From Acanthornis magna (taxonomy: Eukaryota > Chordata > Aves > Passeriformes > Acanthizidae): a stretch of 64,000 nucleotides of DNA. A model generated the notes under the pieces. The model was not told the DNA's origin. It did no database searches and saw nothing but the letters and a program-made list of their open reading frames with translations. This document shows, in pieces, positions 50,817-62,283 of the stretch. The stretch is taken from assembly GCA_036785705.1 (NCBI GenBank), contig JAWUZG010000173.1, positions 2,961,001 to 3,025,000 of the forward strand. The letters are read 5' to 3'. A program made the position numbers and the translations under genes. Every line of letters begins with the position of its first letter. The stretch's first letter is position 1.

Positions 50817-50895
50817 GGTTAAAAAAAACAAAAAAAACCAAAAAACAAAAAACAAACAAAAAAAAAAACCAAAAAAACCCAAAAAAAAAAAACCA
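50817..50895. repeat. A/C low-complexity tract
   Basis: Runs of A broken by C or CC (AAAACAAAAAAAACC-like words) fill about 75 bp. It lies 75 bp after the CR1 tail and is not the tail itself. Confidence 0.92.
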
Positions 50896-53310
50896 ATCTA
50901 CATTTTATGCCAGGTAGATGCTACAAGGCACAACAGAACTGCATTTTGTGCTAGGTTCTTTTGCTGACTGTGCCCGTTAATGAGATATAACTTCTTAAAA
51001 ATCGGAAGAAACAGAGAAGAGCCCAAATACAAAAAGGCAGTTGAAAAAGAGATATTCTCTCTTCCTTCACCCAGAGATGACCAGTCTATTTCAAGTCTGA
51101 CCTAGCTGGGCTTGCGAGACAATGGGGATTATTGCACTGCCTCCACATCTTCTGCAGATAATCATCACTCTCCATTACTGTCAACATGCAGATGCCAAAA
51201 TAGATTTACGCAAATATAAGCTTTAGAAATGCAGGCAGACAGACAGTAAGAGTATGACACTCTCTGTCAGCAGGAAGCCATTTTAGAACTCTCACAGTTT
51301 AAACAATTATTTTAAAACCCTTCTTGCTATAACTGGTGTATAGCATACTGAAAGAGAAAGAGTGAGTGTACCTGGGTGTTTTTCATGGATTATTTCCTTT
51401 TGCTCACCCTCACCATAGAAATAAGAAGCAACATATTCCAGTGACATCTGACTCCTTTGCTGTCTTTAAATGCTTCCTCAGACAATACATTATTGTGTTT
51501 CTAACATCTTCCCTGTGGTCCCCACAGCAGCTTCAAAAATGTCGTGGTTTGTTGACAAAACAAATGAGCCTGAGACACTGTGATGAAGGACACTCTTCCC
51601 CAGAGTTTTCATCCAGAAAGGATCACTGCAGCAGCCACAGAAGAGCTGTTTAAAGCAGAGGCAGAGGGAAGATACGAAAGCTGGGCAATTTGATCAACTA
51701 TACACTGGGACTCAGGATCTTATTTGACTGCAAAATATCTAATTGACCTTGCAGCTGAAACAACTTGTCGGGGGATCTGTTGCTTCAATTGCTATCTGTC
51801 AGCTCCTCAGCTAGCTGTTTCTCCCTTTCAGATTCCATCTTAAAAAACCATGCTGGTGGAAGTGTGATAGCACTGGGCCAGGGTGAGAAGGACTGCATAT
51901 TCAGACAGGAGGAAAGTGTATTCACAGTATTTGCATTAATTTTTGCATTGCCTTTTATGCAAAATCTAGTGACAGCTACTGAATCAAAAGATATGCAAAA
52001 CCTGAAGAGGAAGTTAACAAAAAAAATTTCAAAATAAATGTTGGAGCAAAAGGTGGTCAAGCCTAATGTGTATGGATTAAAATGAATAAACAATTAATAC
52101 AAAGACATTTATGATTACAGAACAATGCACAAAGCTAGATATAAGTTCAATTAACTTTGGGACAGAATCTGAGGACTTATTCCAATATACAGTATACCAC
52201 CGAGTGGATTATCTTGATTTCATGAGATTTTTGTGAGATTATGTATGCATATGGCTGCTGGGTACTTCGGGTGGCTTCTTTCATCCTTGCCAAAGTAGGA
52301 ATATTCATATATCACTCCTGTGGTCTGAGTAGCACGCTTGTTTTAACACTCTGTAACCCTTCTTACCCTGGCCCATGATTTTAACATAGGAAACTCAAAA
52401 ATTTCCAAAATGTTTTCTTCCATGGCATTTTTATTTTCACTAATACAAGTTTCCTTAACTCTCATTTTTACTTTTTTGTTGAAATTATGTGTTGACCTAC
52501 CTGCCAGAGATGTCAAGAATACGCAATTTCTTCTTCGTCAGCAGCAGGCTCAGGAACACAGAAGAAGACTGTGTAGACCACTATCAGCAACACCTCCAGG
52601 ATACATTCTCTGTACTAAACAACCTGAATCCCTTCAGTGTCAAAGGGATTTTTCCAGACCACCTCTGACCTCCCTTCATACTTATGTTTTCTGAATAATA
52701 TACCTTTCTTGAAATGTTATGTTCAAAATGGCTTAAGAGCCTGGAGATAATAAATGACATGTTATTGATATTAGCATTATTTAATTTTGATCAGTACAAG
52801 CATCCTTATGATATAAAGAACTGATTAATCTACTCCAGAGAAGTTACTTTATCTTGCCCCAAAACCAAGGAAGCTGCACAATGTCAAGCATTTCTTTCAA
52901 CAGTAGAAACTAGTTTAACTTCATTAGCTTGAAATAAGAGATAAAGTCTATGCACGAAGGTCTTTCTTCAAATCTGTTTAAAGTTTTAAATGGCACAACC
53001 TCACAGTAAAGTGTCAAACTGCCCCTAGTGACAGTAGGAAGAATGCAGTCGATTTAGATAGCCACCCCCCAAATGTTTGAACAGAGGTAAGGTGAGATTT
53101 ACCTTCGGCCACTGCTTTTGTGTTTTTCTAGTGATATTGCAGAGCAGGAGAAAGTATCTGGACACTTCCATGCAGCAAAACAAATTCTTTTCCCTAATCA
53201 CTATCATTTAGTTTTCTCTGATATTATTTGCAAGAAACTCAAGAGATGAAACTCATGTTTAAGTTACTATGTCTTAATTATTACCATGAATCCTCTGAGC
53301 CACAATCCAT
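50896..53310. other. Unique non-coding DNA, no gene recognised
   Basis: No exon or repeat family is recognisable. Open frames are all about 100 codons or less. Confidence 0.5.
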
Positions 53311-53430
53311 TGTCTGAGAAACTTGGCCTAGTTGAAGGTGTCCGTGCCCATGACAGGAGCGTTGGAATGAAATTACTTTTAATGTCCCTTCTAACCCAAG
53401 ACATTTAATGATTCTGTGGTTATATGATGA
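53311..53430 (+). mobile_element. CR1 LINE 3' end, short diverged fragment (plus)
   Basis: ACTTGGCCTAGTTGAAGGTG, TCCGTGCCCATGACAGGAGC and CCCTTCTAACCCAAGACATT match the last 120 bp of the CR1 3' UTR. It ends in ATGATTCTGTGG-like tail text. It is strongly 5'-truncated. Confidence 0.83.
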
Positions 53431-55299
53431 TACTCTTAACTGCAGCACATAAGGGGTAATTTGATTTACCACATATGGGAAGAAGTTAATCCCATCTGAA
53501 GAACTTTAAATTTACTGATGTTAAAGCCTGCATATAAGGTATAGAAAACAAGTTTAAATTACAGAATGAAGATCCCTTAAACTGAAGCAACTTTGTCAAA
53601 ATCTGGGATGAAAGAAGATTCTTCCCCAGTGTTTTTGATTGTTCTGAGGAAACAGCTAAAAATAACAGTTGAGCAATTAGCAAATTAATTTTGGTAATAG
53701 AAGTGGTTTGGTATTAGTGGTTAGTCACAATAACTCCCACTTAATAACATCCTTGCTGTGAAAGTCTTTGTATTAAATTCAGATACCATCAAAGGGAACA
53801 TGGTCACCTGCTTTTTTCTCATTAGGGTAAATTGTGGAGGCAGTCAGGGCAATATAATCTCCAAGCTAGTTCAGTTTTTTAGACTAAACAGGGTGTCTGG
53901 CACCTAATCCTTACATGATTTCCTTTGAAACAGATATGAGAAAGAGACAACACCTTATATAATGTCAAGAAAATTACTTTTGAGGACAGACACTGCTTGT
54001 GGTGAAAGAATAAGAAAACTTCTTTCTCCACCTGAAAGTAATTCAAGAGTTTCCTTTTGGGATGCCTAACCACCTATCTCCAGATATGATGGTTCATGTT
54101 TTCCTTTTGAAAATTTGACTGGTCAGAGATGGCCAACAACACATGATTAATGACCTACAAGTTTAAAATTGTCTGATGGATTTTCAACCTTTAAAAATGC
54201 ATAGAAAGAAGAGAAAACACCCACCATTTCAATCCTGCCCTGCTCTAGTCTGGCAGGCAAGGTTGGACCAGGAAGCAATTGCATTTGAAGAACATTCTTT
54301 CTTTTAAGGAGTTTTTATGGGGAACTTTAACAGAATGTTAAATTGTTCATTGTGACCACTATATCAGCACTGTATGTGTCTTATAAGCAATAAGCAACAT
54401 GAACGTTTAATTTCTAAAAAATTCCCTTCAGGAGCAGAGTTTTGCTCTTCCAGTAGTGGAGTGAAAACCAATGCTGGCTGTGGAGCATCACAGTTGCAGT
54501 TATGAGAGTTAATGCTTCTACTACAAACCAGTTGCAACTGCACTGCAGTGGGTACACTTTGCCTCTGAAAGCCAGAGACCTTCTTCTAGGAAAGGTCTGC
54601 TGAGATTTCTGTGTGCGAATTAAAGCACAAAAGTTATACAAAGGGACCAAGAGACTTTAGAGATACTGAGCAGGAAACAGTGAAATGAGATTCAGCCTGG
54701 AACAGTGGAAAAAAACCTATCATCTAATGCCTCTGGAGAGGGCTGTGCAAAGAGGTAATCTGAAGCAGATATTTGGCAAATGGAAGATGTGATATTTAGG
54801 TTGCAACAGTAAAGGAAACCTGTAGGGTGACAATGAGCCATTTCTCTGGTAGCAAAAGACAGGCAAAGGGAATAGCAGAGTGTGAATGTGCTTTTGGAGA
54901 GTCCTTCAAGGGAACATGAAATCATGGCTCAGAGAGGAGGCACAAGTAGTGTCACTCAGCCATGCTGGTATTATAATGATCCAGAGATACCGTTGCAATA
55001 AAAAGAATGAGGACAAATAGTTGTTTTCAGGAAAAAAAAGAAATTATTGAAAAGCAGAAAGTGGCTGGGGGAGAAGCATCTGATCACACAAGAAGCAAGA
55101 GGGGGACTAATAATTGTCGGCACAGCGTGGAAAGCTGTTGATACTGTGAAGGAAGGAGAATTATTAAGGATGGTCTAGGGAGGCTAGGCAGGAGAAACAG
55201 AAGAAACTAAGCACAGAAAAAAAATTAGGCTGAATGAAGCAATTAACAGTTCTTAATAGAGAAGTCTATTAGATGAAGAAATGTTCTCCTAAGAGACAC
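53431..55299. other. Unique non-coding DNA, no gene recognised
   Basis: No exon or mobile element is recognisable. Confidence 0.5.
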
Positions 55300-55430
55300 A
55301 GCTGTAAGCTCTTCAGTGCAGGCACCATGACTGCTTATATGTTTGCACTGCACCCAGCACAGTTGGGATCCTGATCTTTATTTGATCCTGTGGGTTCTGC
55401 AGCAATAGAAATAACAAACAGCAATAATTA
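55300..55430 (+). mobile_element. Ancient L2-like LINE 3' end
   Basis: AGCTGTAAGCTCTTCAGTGC, AGGCACCATGACTGC, ATGTTTGCACTGCACCCAGC and ACAGTTGGGATCCTGATC follow the order of the amniote L2-type 3' end (TGTAAGCTC...GCAGGGACTGT... GCGCCTAGCACA...). The tail ends near AATAGAAATAACAAACAGCA. Divergence is high, as expected for an element active before bird radiation. Assigned by eye. Confidence 0.5.
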
Positions 55431-56106
55431 CACACAGTGGTACAGCCGTAGGGGATACACGCCAAGGCTGAGCTCCCCTCTTAGCTACACTCAGCTGAGG
55501 TCAATGGGATTGTTTGGATACAGGCTGGTGATGCTAACAGGACAATTTGGCCTGGTTCACCTGTAAAAATAGAGTAACTGCGGTTTCTGCTCCAAAATCC
55601 ACCTACTGATTCTTTGTTGTAGAGCCATGCAGGCTGAACATTGTCCAGTTAGACAAGGGGGAATTCTTCTTGCCTAAAGAACTCATGAGGCAGGGCAGGC
55701 TGGGAGAGGTGCAGGGCCAGGGGCTGGAATGCCAGCGTTTCTTCAGAGCTATAAAATTTCCCAGAAGTTGCAAAGCAGGAATTTGCACCTTCAGGTCTGA
55801 GAGGGTACAGCCTTTCTTCACCATCACTTGCATTTCAAGTAAGATGTTGCTCTGTGTCTGATTCTTTCTTCAACAGACAGGAGGGAATTTAGGAAGCAGA
55901 TCCTGAGATAAATCCTTTCACTCCTTCAGAACCAAGGATCCTAGAGACCACACAGACAAAGCACCCTGGCAGTGCAATAGCTTGGGAGCAGTGAGTTGGA
56001 GTAATTTCTGTGGTAGGCTACACGGATATGACACCCCTCCCTCACAAGAACATGGTATTTTCTCTCTAAAGTGCTGCCTTGTTTTTTCTCTGGATGCATT
56101 ATGATT

Positions 56107-56131
56107 GTTGTTATTATTATTATTATTATTA
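56107..56131. repeat. (TTA)n microsatellite
   Basis: GTTGTTATTATTATTATTAT and on to 56131: about seven TTA units. Confidence 0.93.
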
Positions 56132-57484
56132 CTGTTTTAATGGCTTAAAGCTAAGAAGAACTTGGGCTCGTCAGAAAACTGAGCAATTGATGAAATAGCA
56201 GTTGATGACAGCAGACCAATTCTGATAATTTCCTGTCTTTGCTGGTACTGGGGTGTACTTTAGCGAAATGACTGAAATAAGTGATGCATTTTCCATCAGC
56301 TTTATCCCTGACTCTTGTGCATCTGAGAAAGACCCAGCAGTGGGTTTGGCAGATAAAGTGAAAAGCAAGTCAGGAACTACCATTACGAGATGCAGAAAGT
56401 CAATTTGAATGTCAACAGGAAAGGCAGGGGATGCAAGCTTTAAAGAGCTCCACTTTGAGAAAATGAGGGCACCACATTGTGTATCCCTGACTAACTGCTC
56501 ATGTTTCAAGCTGTAGAAGAATGCCATGTCTAGATGGTTTTTTATTTCACATTGGTTTTTGTTATTTTAGACCACAGGACTCCCCAAGCTTCTTGCTAAT
56601 ACTACATAAGTCAGAAGCAAAAGCTGCCCAAACCCAAGAATTCTGTGAACATCAAAATTTTATTGAATAGGATTTCTCATTTGTATGGAAAAAAACTACA
56701 CCCTGTCACTACCAGACGGGAGAAAATCCAGCTGCAATATAGTATTACATAATACTACAATTTGTTTTAAGGGGAAGTTACTGGGCAAAAACGAAAGGAG
56801 AATTGTTATCTTACTTTTGGAGGCTGTAAAAGCAGTGAGTCGAGAGATGAAGTAGTCTGCCTGGATTATAGGAGCCTTGGGACATCACTGCAACTTGGCT
56901 TCACTCTTTTTGATAAATCACCAGAAAGAAAAGAAAAAAATAATGAACAACAAATGGCGTTAGAATTGATCACTAAACCCAGTGAAGTTCTCTGTATCTC
57001 ATTTAGCTCAAATAATGTTGTGATACTGGGGAGATGTATCATACATAATGATCTGCCTTAGGAGGAGGCAGATGCATACAGGTCATTGATTAAACACAGT
57101 GGTTTTTATCACTAATGCTGAAACCAATACCAAAGTGACCACCTTCGTTCCTGACGCAGAGATAATGCTCTGGCTCCTGTGTTTTCAAAATAGTTGCCAT
57201 GTGACCATAAATAAGTAGTTTATGTGTCTTTTTTCATTTTCACTTACCTGTATGTCCCACAAGTACCCTTCCCCTGTGGTGCTGCCACTCAGTAACTGCC
57301 AAGCTCTAATTTCCTTCCTGACATCAGCCTGGTGTTTCCATCATTTCCTCTCACTGCCTGCACAAAACAGACACTGTTGAGGCATGATTCATCCACATTT
57401 GAGATGTCTGTTTTGGGATGGGGTGAATCATGCTTGTTTCTTTCCATTGACTATAAAGGGAGACAAGGGTGACTAATCGAGATG

Positions 57485-57509
57485 TAGATGTCTGTAGCGC
57501 AGACATCTA
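57485..57509. repeat. Perfect 10-bp inverted repeat, 5-nt loop
   Basis: TAGATGTCTG (57485-57494) and CAGACATCTA (57500-57509) are exact reverse complements around TAGCG. A small hairpin is possible; function unknown. Confidence 0.9.
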
Positions 57510-59034
57510 ACATTAAATGAGATGAATGCCACTCTCAGAGCCAGCTCATGTCTGACAGAAACGGTGACAGCCAGCTGGGTCCACCAGAGCTTTGGCTCTG
57601 GCGCAGCACTACGTGAAAGAAAATTGCTTCCAAGGCTATTTCAAGACCAGATAACCCTCTCTCTTCTCATGGTGCTCAGAGCCCAAGTTAATTAGCACAG
57701 AGGACACAAGCCAGCCCCATGCAGAACCAGGCTATCTCTGCATGTTTCTCGTGAATTAAGCAGTTCTGGGGAATTTGGTATGGGGACATGGCACAGTGAC
57801 TCAGGCATAACATCATCTTTGAGCTCAGCCACAGCACTGACCTTGCTGTGTTTTAGCTGGCTCCGTGCAGAGATTCTTGAGGATGTCTTTCCGTGTTTTA
57901 AAGCAGCAGTGATGCTCCACAGATTTCCACAGCATATCGTCTGTGAAGTCACACTTGTTTCTTGAATCTGTAGAAAATTGATGGAACCAGGTTTTGTGAC
58001 AATCAGCTGAAGTCTGGAGGCATTAATGCTTTTAATGCACATTTTCTCTGTTGTTTATATTATGACAGACCTTATTATTTGAAATAGCTGTCTGAATAGG
58101 CTGAATGGTCCAGTTTTATAACCATTTCACTGCATATGAAGAAATACCATGGGTAGTTCATCTAGTCACAACCAGCATATCACTTTCTACATTGAACCCA
58201 AGAACACTTAAAGTAGATCCTTTGGGTCTGGAATAAAATCACTGAGATTGTGTAACAAGTGAGAAATAGTCACATCTGATCTCTTCTTAGGGTCCACAGA
58301 CTCATTAGCTGGTCTAAAGACTGGCAAAACATGATGGAAATGATCACAGCCTAGTTTTCCTAATTGTGTAGTTACTGGGATAATGACATTTCCATTTTAC
58401 CTGTACACCGTTTAGTGCAGAAAGTGTGCAGGCTGAACTCTCAGGGATGCCAGAACATCACTGAATTGTCTAAAAGCAAATACTACCTCAGTTTCAAGAG
58501 AACTTAATCTGGTTCCTGAAATTCTTTCTGCCATGACACCTCATCTTAATGAGTCTTTTGAAGGAACTGTAAAATCCACAGAAAAAAATTTACAAGGAAA
58601 AAAACCTAACACCAAACATTTAAAAAATATTCTAATTCACAGCAAATACATACCCTTATTCTCAGCAACAGTAAATGCCATTTTTTAAGAATGACCTTTT
58701 GGAGACTGTTTACCTCCATACTTTTGAACAATGTTGCTGCTCAAACATATAACTTGCCCAAGATTGAAGAAGGAATTTTGAACAGGTGATAGAATTAAAA
58801 TCTTCTCTGTGTATTTTGTTCTGAAAAATGTTAATTGTACCACAAATATGTCAAGAAATGAAAAAAATACCCAAAAACCAACAAAAAAAAACCCCATGCA
58901 TAATATTTCACTTCTGCTGAATTTTTTTATATGAATCAGTCATTGAAAATCCCAAACATACAAAGTTTAATTTTCTTAGGTATTTAACTGCTAAACAATC
59001 TTGGAGACGATTGGTCAGCCAAGATACACCTTTT

Positions 59035-59039
59035 GTCCT
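59035..59039 (+). repeat. Target-site duplication GTCCT, left copy
   Basis: GTCCT directly precedes the TG of LTR copy B and is repeated directly after its CA at 60324-60328. A 5-bp duplication fits retroviral integration. Confidence 0.85.
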
Positions 59040-59780
59040 TGTGGTGGTTTTGCTTGGCCCAGTTTTTGCTAGTGACTAGGGTGGGGTACAAAGATGGCTC
59101 TTGTGTGTCCTGTGAGAAGATTCTGGAAGTTTTCCACCATGTCCAGCAGAGCCAATCTCTGATGCCTCTGAAGATGATGGACATGTTGCTGGCCAAGCCT
59201 GGGCCAATTAGAGATGTTAGTCATACCTCTGTGAAAACATATTTTAGAAGAAATCAAAACAATGTGAGCACGCACTTCCTTTTAGCCAGAGGAGGAGGAG
59301 GAGGAGGTAAAAATATATGAGGGAGAACAACATGGAGGCACAAGGTCAGTGGAGAAGGTGGGGGAGGAGGTGCTCCAGGTGCCGGAGCTGAAAACCCTCT
59401 GCCAGCTGTGGTGAAGACCATGGGGGAGCAGGTGGTCCCCCTGCAGCCCATGGGGTCCAGGGGATGCAGAGATCCACCCACAGCCTGTGGGGAGGTGCCC
59501 ACGCCAGAGGAGCAGGTGATGCCTGCAGGAAGCTGTGATCCAGTGGGAGTCGCAGAGACTGAGAGTTGCAAAGGCCTTGCAGGAGAGAGAAGGGCCTTGC
59601 TCCCGGGATGGAAACAGCCTGGCCTTGGCTTGGAAATCTGCACCCTATGGGCAAGGACTGGTGCTGCAGCAAATTTGGGTGAGTTTGCTGCTCCTGAGAT
59701 TGGACCCATGCCAAAGAAGTTCGCAGAGGACTATCTCTTGTGGGAGGGACCCCATGGCTAAGTAGAGGACTCTTCCCCCT

Positions 59781-60080
59781 GATGGACTGACCCTGACCAA
59801 AGGAAACCCCCATACCCTGCCCCCACCCCTGGAGCTGTTTATTGGAAGGAGGGAGGGGCTGAGCTGAGAAATGGTGTCTTTGATTGGGAGGAGGGTAGAG
59901 AAACAGGGTAGAGAAACAGTGTTTGTAGAAGAACTGTGCTGATAGACTGACTAAGAGAAAAAAACCCACACCCTGCCCCTGCCCCAGAGCTGTTGGTTAG
60001 TTGGAAGGAGCGAGGGGCTGAGCTGAAAAGCAGTGCCTTAAGAGAGAAGGGGTGGTGTGAAAAAACAGGGTCTTAAGAGC
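59781..60080 (+). repeat. Internal duplication in LTR copy B, about 156-160 bp period
   Basis: ACCCTGCCCC...GAGCTGTT...TTGGAAGGAG...GAGGGGCTGAGCTGA is present from 59814 and again from 59970. The preceding GATGGACTGA (59781) has a counterpart GATAGACTGA at 59941. Copy A has one unit only. The first unit also holds a 13-bp exact tandem, GGGTAGAGAAACA, at 59892-59917. Confidence 0.85.
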
Positions 60081-60120
60081 TTATTTTTTCCTCTGATTTA
60101 TCCTCCGACTCTGTTAGTTT

Positions 60121-60126
60121 AATAAA
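60121..60126 (+). promoter_or_regulatory. LTR polyadenylation signal AATAAA
   Basis: AATAAATCACTTTGCAAC, the same motif and context as at 4815-4820 in copy A, placed about 200 bp before the LTR end. Confidence 0.6.
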
Positions 60127-60323
60127 TCACTTTGCAACTTTGAGTTTCTCCAACCTGCTTTTGCCCTGTGTCTGTGCATTCTCCCACCAGTGGCTTATCT
60201 CAACTCATGAGTCCGGTGTGTTTGTGTTAGTTTTTTTCTCTCCTCTGCATAGCTGTGGCAGGAGAGAGCATAGAGAGCAGAGGTTGTAGGTGCCTGGCAT
60301 TTAGCCAGGGTCAAACCGCGACA

Positions 60324-60328
60324 GTCCT
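60324..60328 (+). repeat. Target-site duplication GTCCT, right copy
   Basis: Exact match to 59035-59039 on the other side of the LTR. Confidence 0.85.
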
Positions 60329-62097
60329 TCACCCCCTATTCGTTTAGTTTGTGAAAAAAGCAGGAATCACTTTATGTTTTCAATAAAAATATGAGAATAA
60401 ATATTTTATTTCTGCAGACAACTCTGTCTTAGGTTAAACACATTTTTCACCAAAGGCAACATTTTGAGTGAAAATGTACACAGAATAAATGTGTTGTTAC
60501 ACAAAGCTAAGTCTGAGTACAGGGGAAGATGAATGATTGCTCGTGTAGGGTGAGGGGAAGAACTGGAAGACCAACAAGAGGAGCAGAATAGTAATCGATG
60601 GAAGCGATGGCTAAGCCAGTCTTATATCTGGCGATAGAGGTAGAGGGAAAAACAAAGACACATTTAAGAGATATTAAACGGACATAAGTGACAAGATTTG
60701 GAGTCTGAATGCGGAGTTCTTCCATAAGAACACAGAGGCTTTTGAAATAGACTATCCATCAGCGTGGTGTCTTTAAACGGAAATGAAGCAAAAGCTGCTC
60801 CATATGCATCTTCCCACTAACAAAATTATAGATCATTACAAATCAGGAGACAGATCGTCGGCTGACAGATCAGCTATGAGGAGAGTTTCCAACAACACTG
60901 ACTATGGTCAAGGAAAGAATTAAAACATGCGCTAAAGTTCATCCATCCATCAGAGAAACAGAACTAAATAACCTCAGTGTGAGAATAACTTAGTAGCTCC
61001 AAAATTTTAATATATTTATTCTCTCCATTGTGCAGTTGACAGTGCCATCTATTATCCCTGATTTACAGGGTGGAGCTTAAACACATTTAGAGTAGGTTTC
61101 TAATTCCCGTGGGGTTGTTTTCTTTTGAGGATCTGGGGCTGTAGATCTCGACAGTGCAGTGAAGCATGGTACAGAGAGACCTGAATCGCTGCCAGCTGAG
61201 CCTGCTGGTGAGCAGGGCCTGTTTGCATGGACCCAGCAGCATCCCAGTGCTGTGGGGATGCTGTCAACCCTGAGACACAACATTCTGAAGAACTGCGAGG
61301 TCATTTTTCTCATGGACACCCCAGATCAGAGTAATTTGAGCATGGAGAGCAATGGGATCCACAGTGTATGTTTAAATATCTTTGCACTGGTCACCCGTCT
61401 GTTCTCCAGAATGCAGCAAGACTGAATTCCTTTTTGTCATTGCCTAATATCGAGACAAAACTCTTGCAAGAGTGTTAAAATAATAAGATAAAAAACAGGT
61501 CTTTTTTGGGAGCTTCCAGGTGCCGCCATGGTGGTTATGGGCACACTTGGCATTGGATTTCTACATTTTTTATAATTTTAACAACTTAGCCTATGTAACA
61601 AATATTATTTCCAATTAGAAGAGCAGTTGGTTAGGCAATTTTACGTCAGGTACTGCCCCATTGGAGTTGGTCCAGGGGCTTCTTTGCTCCATTTCTTGTT
61701 GTGTCTTCTCAGATTCCTGTTGGAAAACAAAATGTGCTTTGTGGAGGTCCTCGTCGTGAAAATCAGACTAAACGGTATTTCAGGAATGTGTTAGACGGTT
61801 AGCTTATTATTCTAAAATCCAGGAGAAAGGGTAGGAAAAATACCAGGAGCTATAGAGCCATGTATTAACCGTTTACAAAGCTGTTTTTAAAATATATGAA
61901 AATGTATAGAAAGCAAAAATCATTAGGCATCATTATGACTTCAACATTATTATCCGAATGGGTAGATGGATGACTTCTGTCTAAGGACCTGGAGAGACAC
62001 TGTCTTTGGCTTTAACTGGCTTACCCATATCTATAATTAGAGATGCATGTTCCCAGCTGCTTCCTGCAACTGAGGCATGGAATCCTGGACTGAGACA
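60329..62097. other. Unique non-coding DNA, no gene recognised
   Basis: No repeat family or convincing exon. An 88-codon frame at 61159-61425 has no recognisable family. Confidence 0.5.
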
Positions 62098-62145
62098 TGG
62101 AATCATGGAAGGCACTGAGTTGGAAGGGACCCACACGGAAAAGCA
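62098..62145 (-). mobile_element. CR1 scrap (minus), about 48 bp
   Basis: GGAATCATGGAAGGCACTGA followed by GTTGGAAGGGACCCACACGG resembles the antisense 3' tip of the CR1 type at 16447. Too short for certainty. Confidence 0.5.
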
Positions 62146-62226
62146 AGTTGTTACTACAGATGCGGATTCCTGGGAAAATAAACAAAAACAACTGCTCAGC
62201 TTCTAGAAACACAGCCATTTCGATGA

Positions 62227-62283
62227 CACAAAACAAAACAAACAAGAAAACAAACAAACAAAAAAAAAAAAAAAAAAAAAAAG
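62227..62283. repeat. (CAAA)n and poly-A tract
   Basis: ACAAAACAAAACAAACAAGA leads into CAAACAAACA and about 22 A residues. No retrogene or SINE body is recognisable before it. Confidence 0.92.

Larger units (their letters stand above)
55431..59034. other. Unique non-coding DNA, no gene recognised
   Basis: No exon is recognised. A (TTA)n microsatellite (56107-56131) and a small inverted repeat (57485-57509) are listed separately. Open frames are at most 118 codons and look random. Confidence 0.5.
59040..60323 (+). mobile_element. Solo LTR of an endogenous retrovirus, copy B
   Basis: A 1284-bp LTR beginning TGTGGTGGTTTTGC and ending CCGCGACA, so TG...CA ends are intact. It is flanked by the exact 5-bp duplication GTCCT. 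It aligns along its length with copy A at 3916-5019 in the same orientation. No internal retroviral genes follow, so the provirus collapsed to a solo LTR by LTR-LTR recombination, the usual route. It carries an internal near-tandem duplication (59781-60080) that copy A lacks, and AATAAA at 60121-60126. The 5-bp duplication fits class I or ERVL-type elements better than the 6 bp of class II; this class assignment is inference. Antisense frames of 151 and 207 codons are incidental. Confidence 0.88.

Noticed and set aside
57485..57509. Hairpin at 57485 as a microRNA precursor or terminator
   Set aside because: A 10-bp stem is too short for a pre-miRNA and there is no transcription context; kept only as an inverted repeat.
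59346..59969. 207-codon minus-strand open frame, with a 167-codon analogue at 4093-4596
   Set aside because: Both are antisense to the two LTR copies and exist because that LTR section is GC-rich. No retroviral or cellular protein features are seen.
3916..60323. The two LTRs as ends of one provirus
   Set aside because: They are 54 kb apart, lack internal retroviral genes between them, and copy B has its own target-site duplication.
61159..61425. 88-codon plus-strand frame considered as an exon
   Set aside because: No convincing acceptor and donor pair and no recognisable domain.
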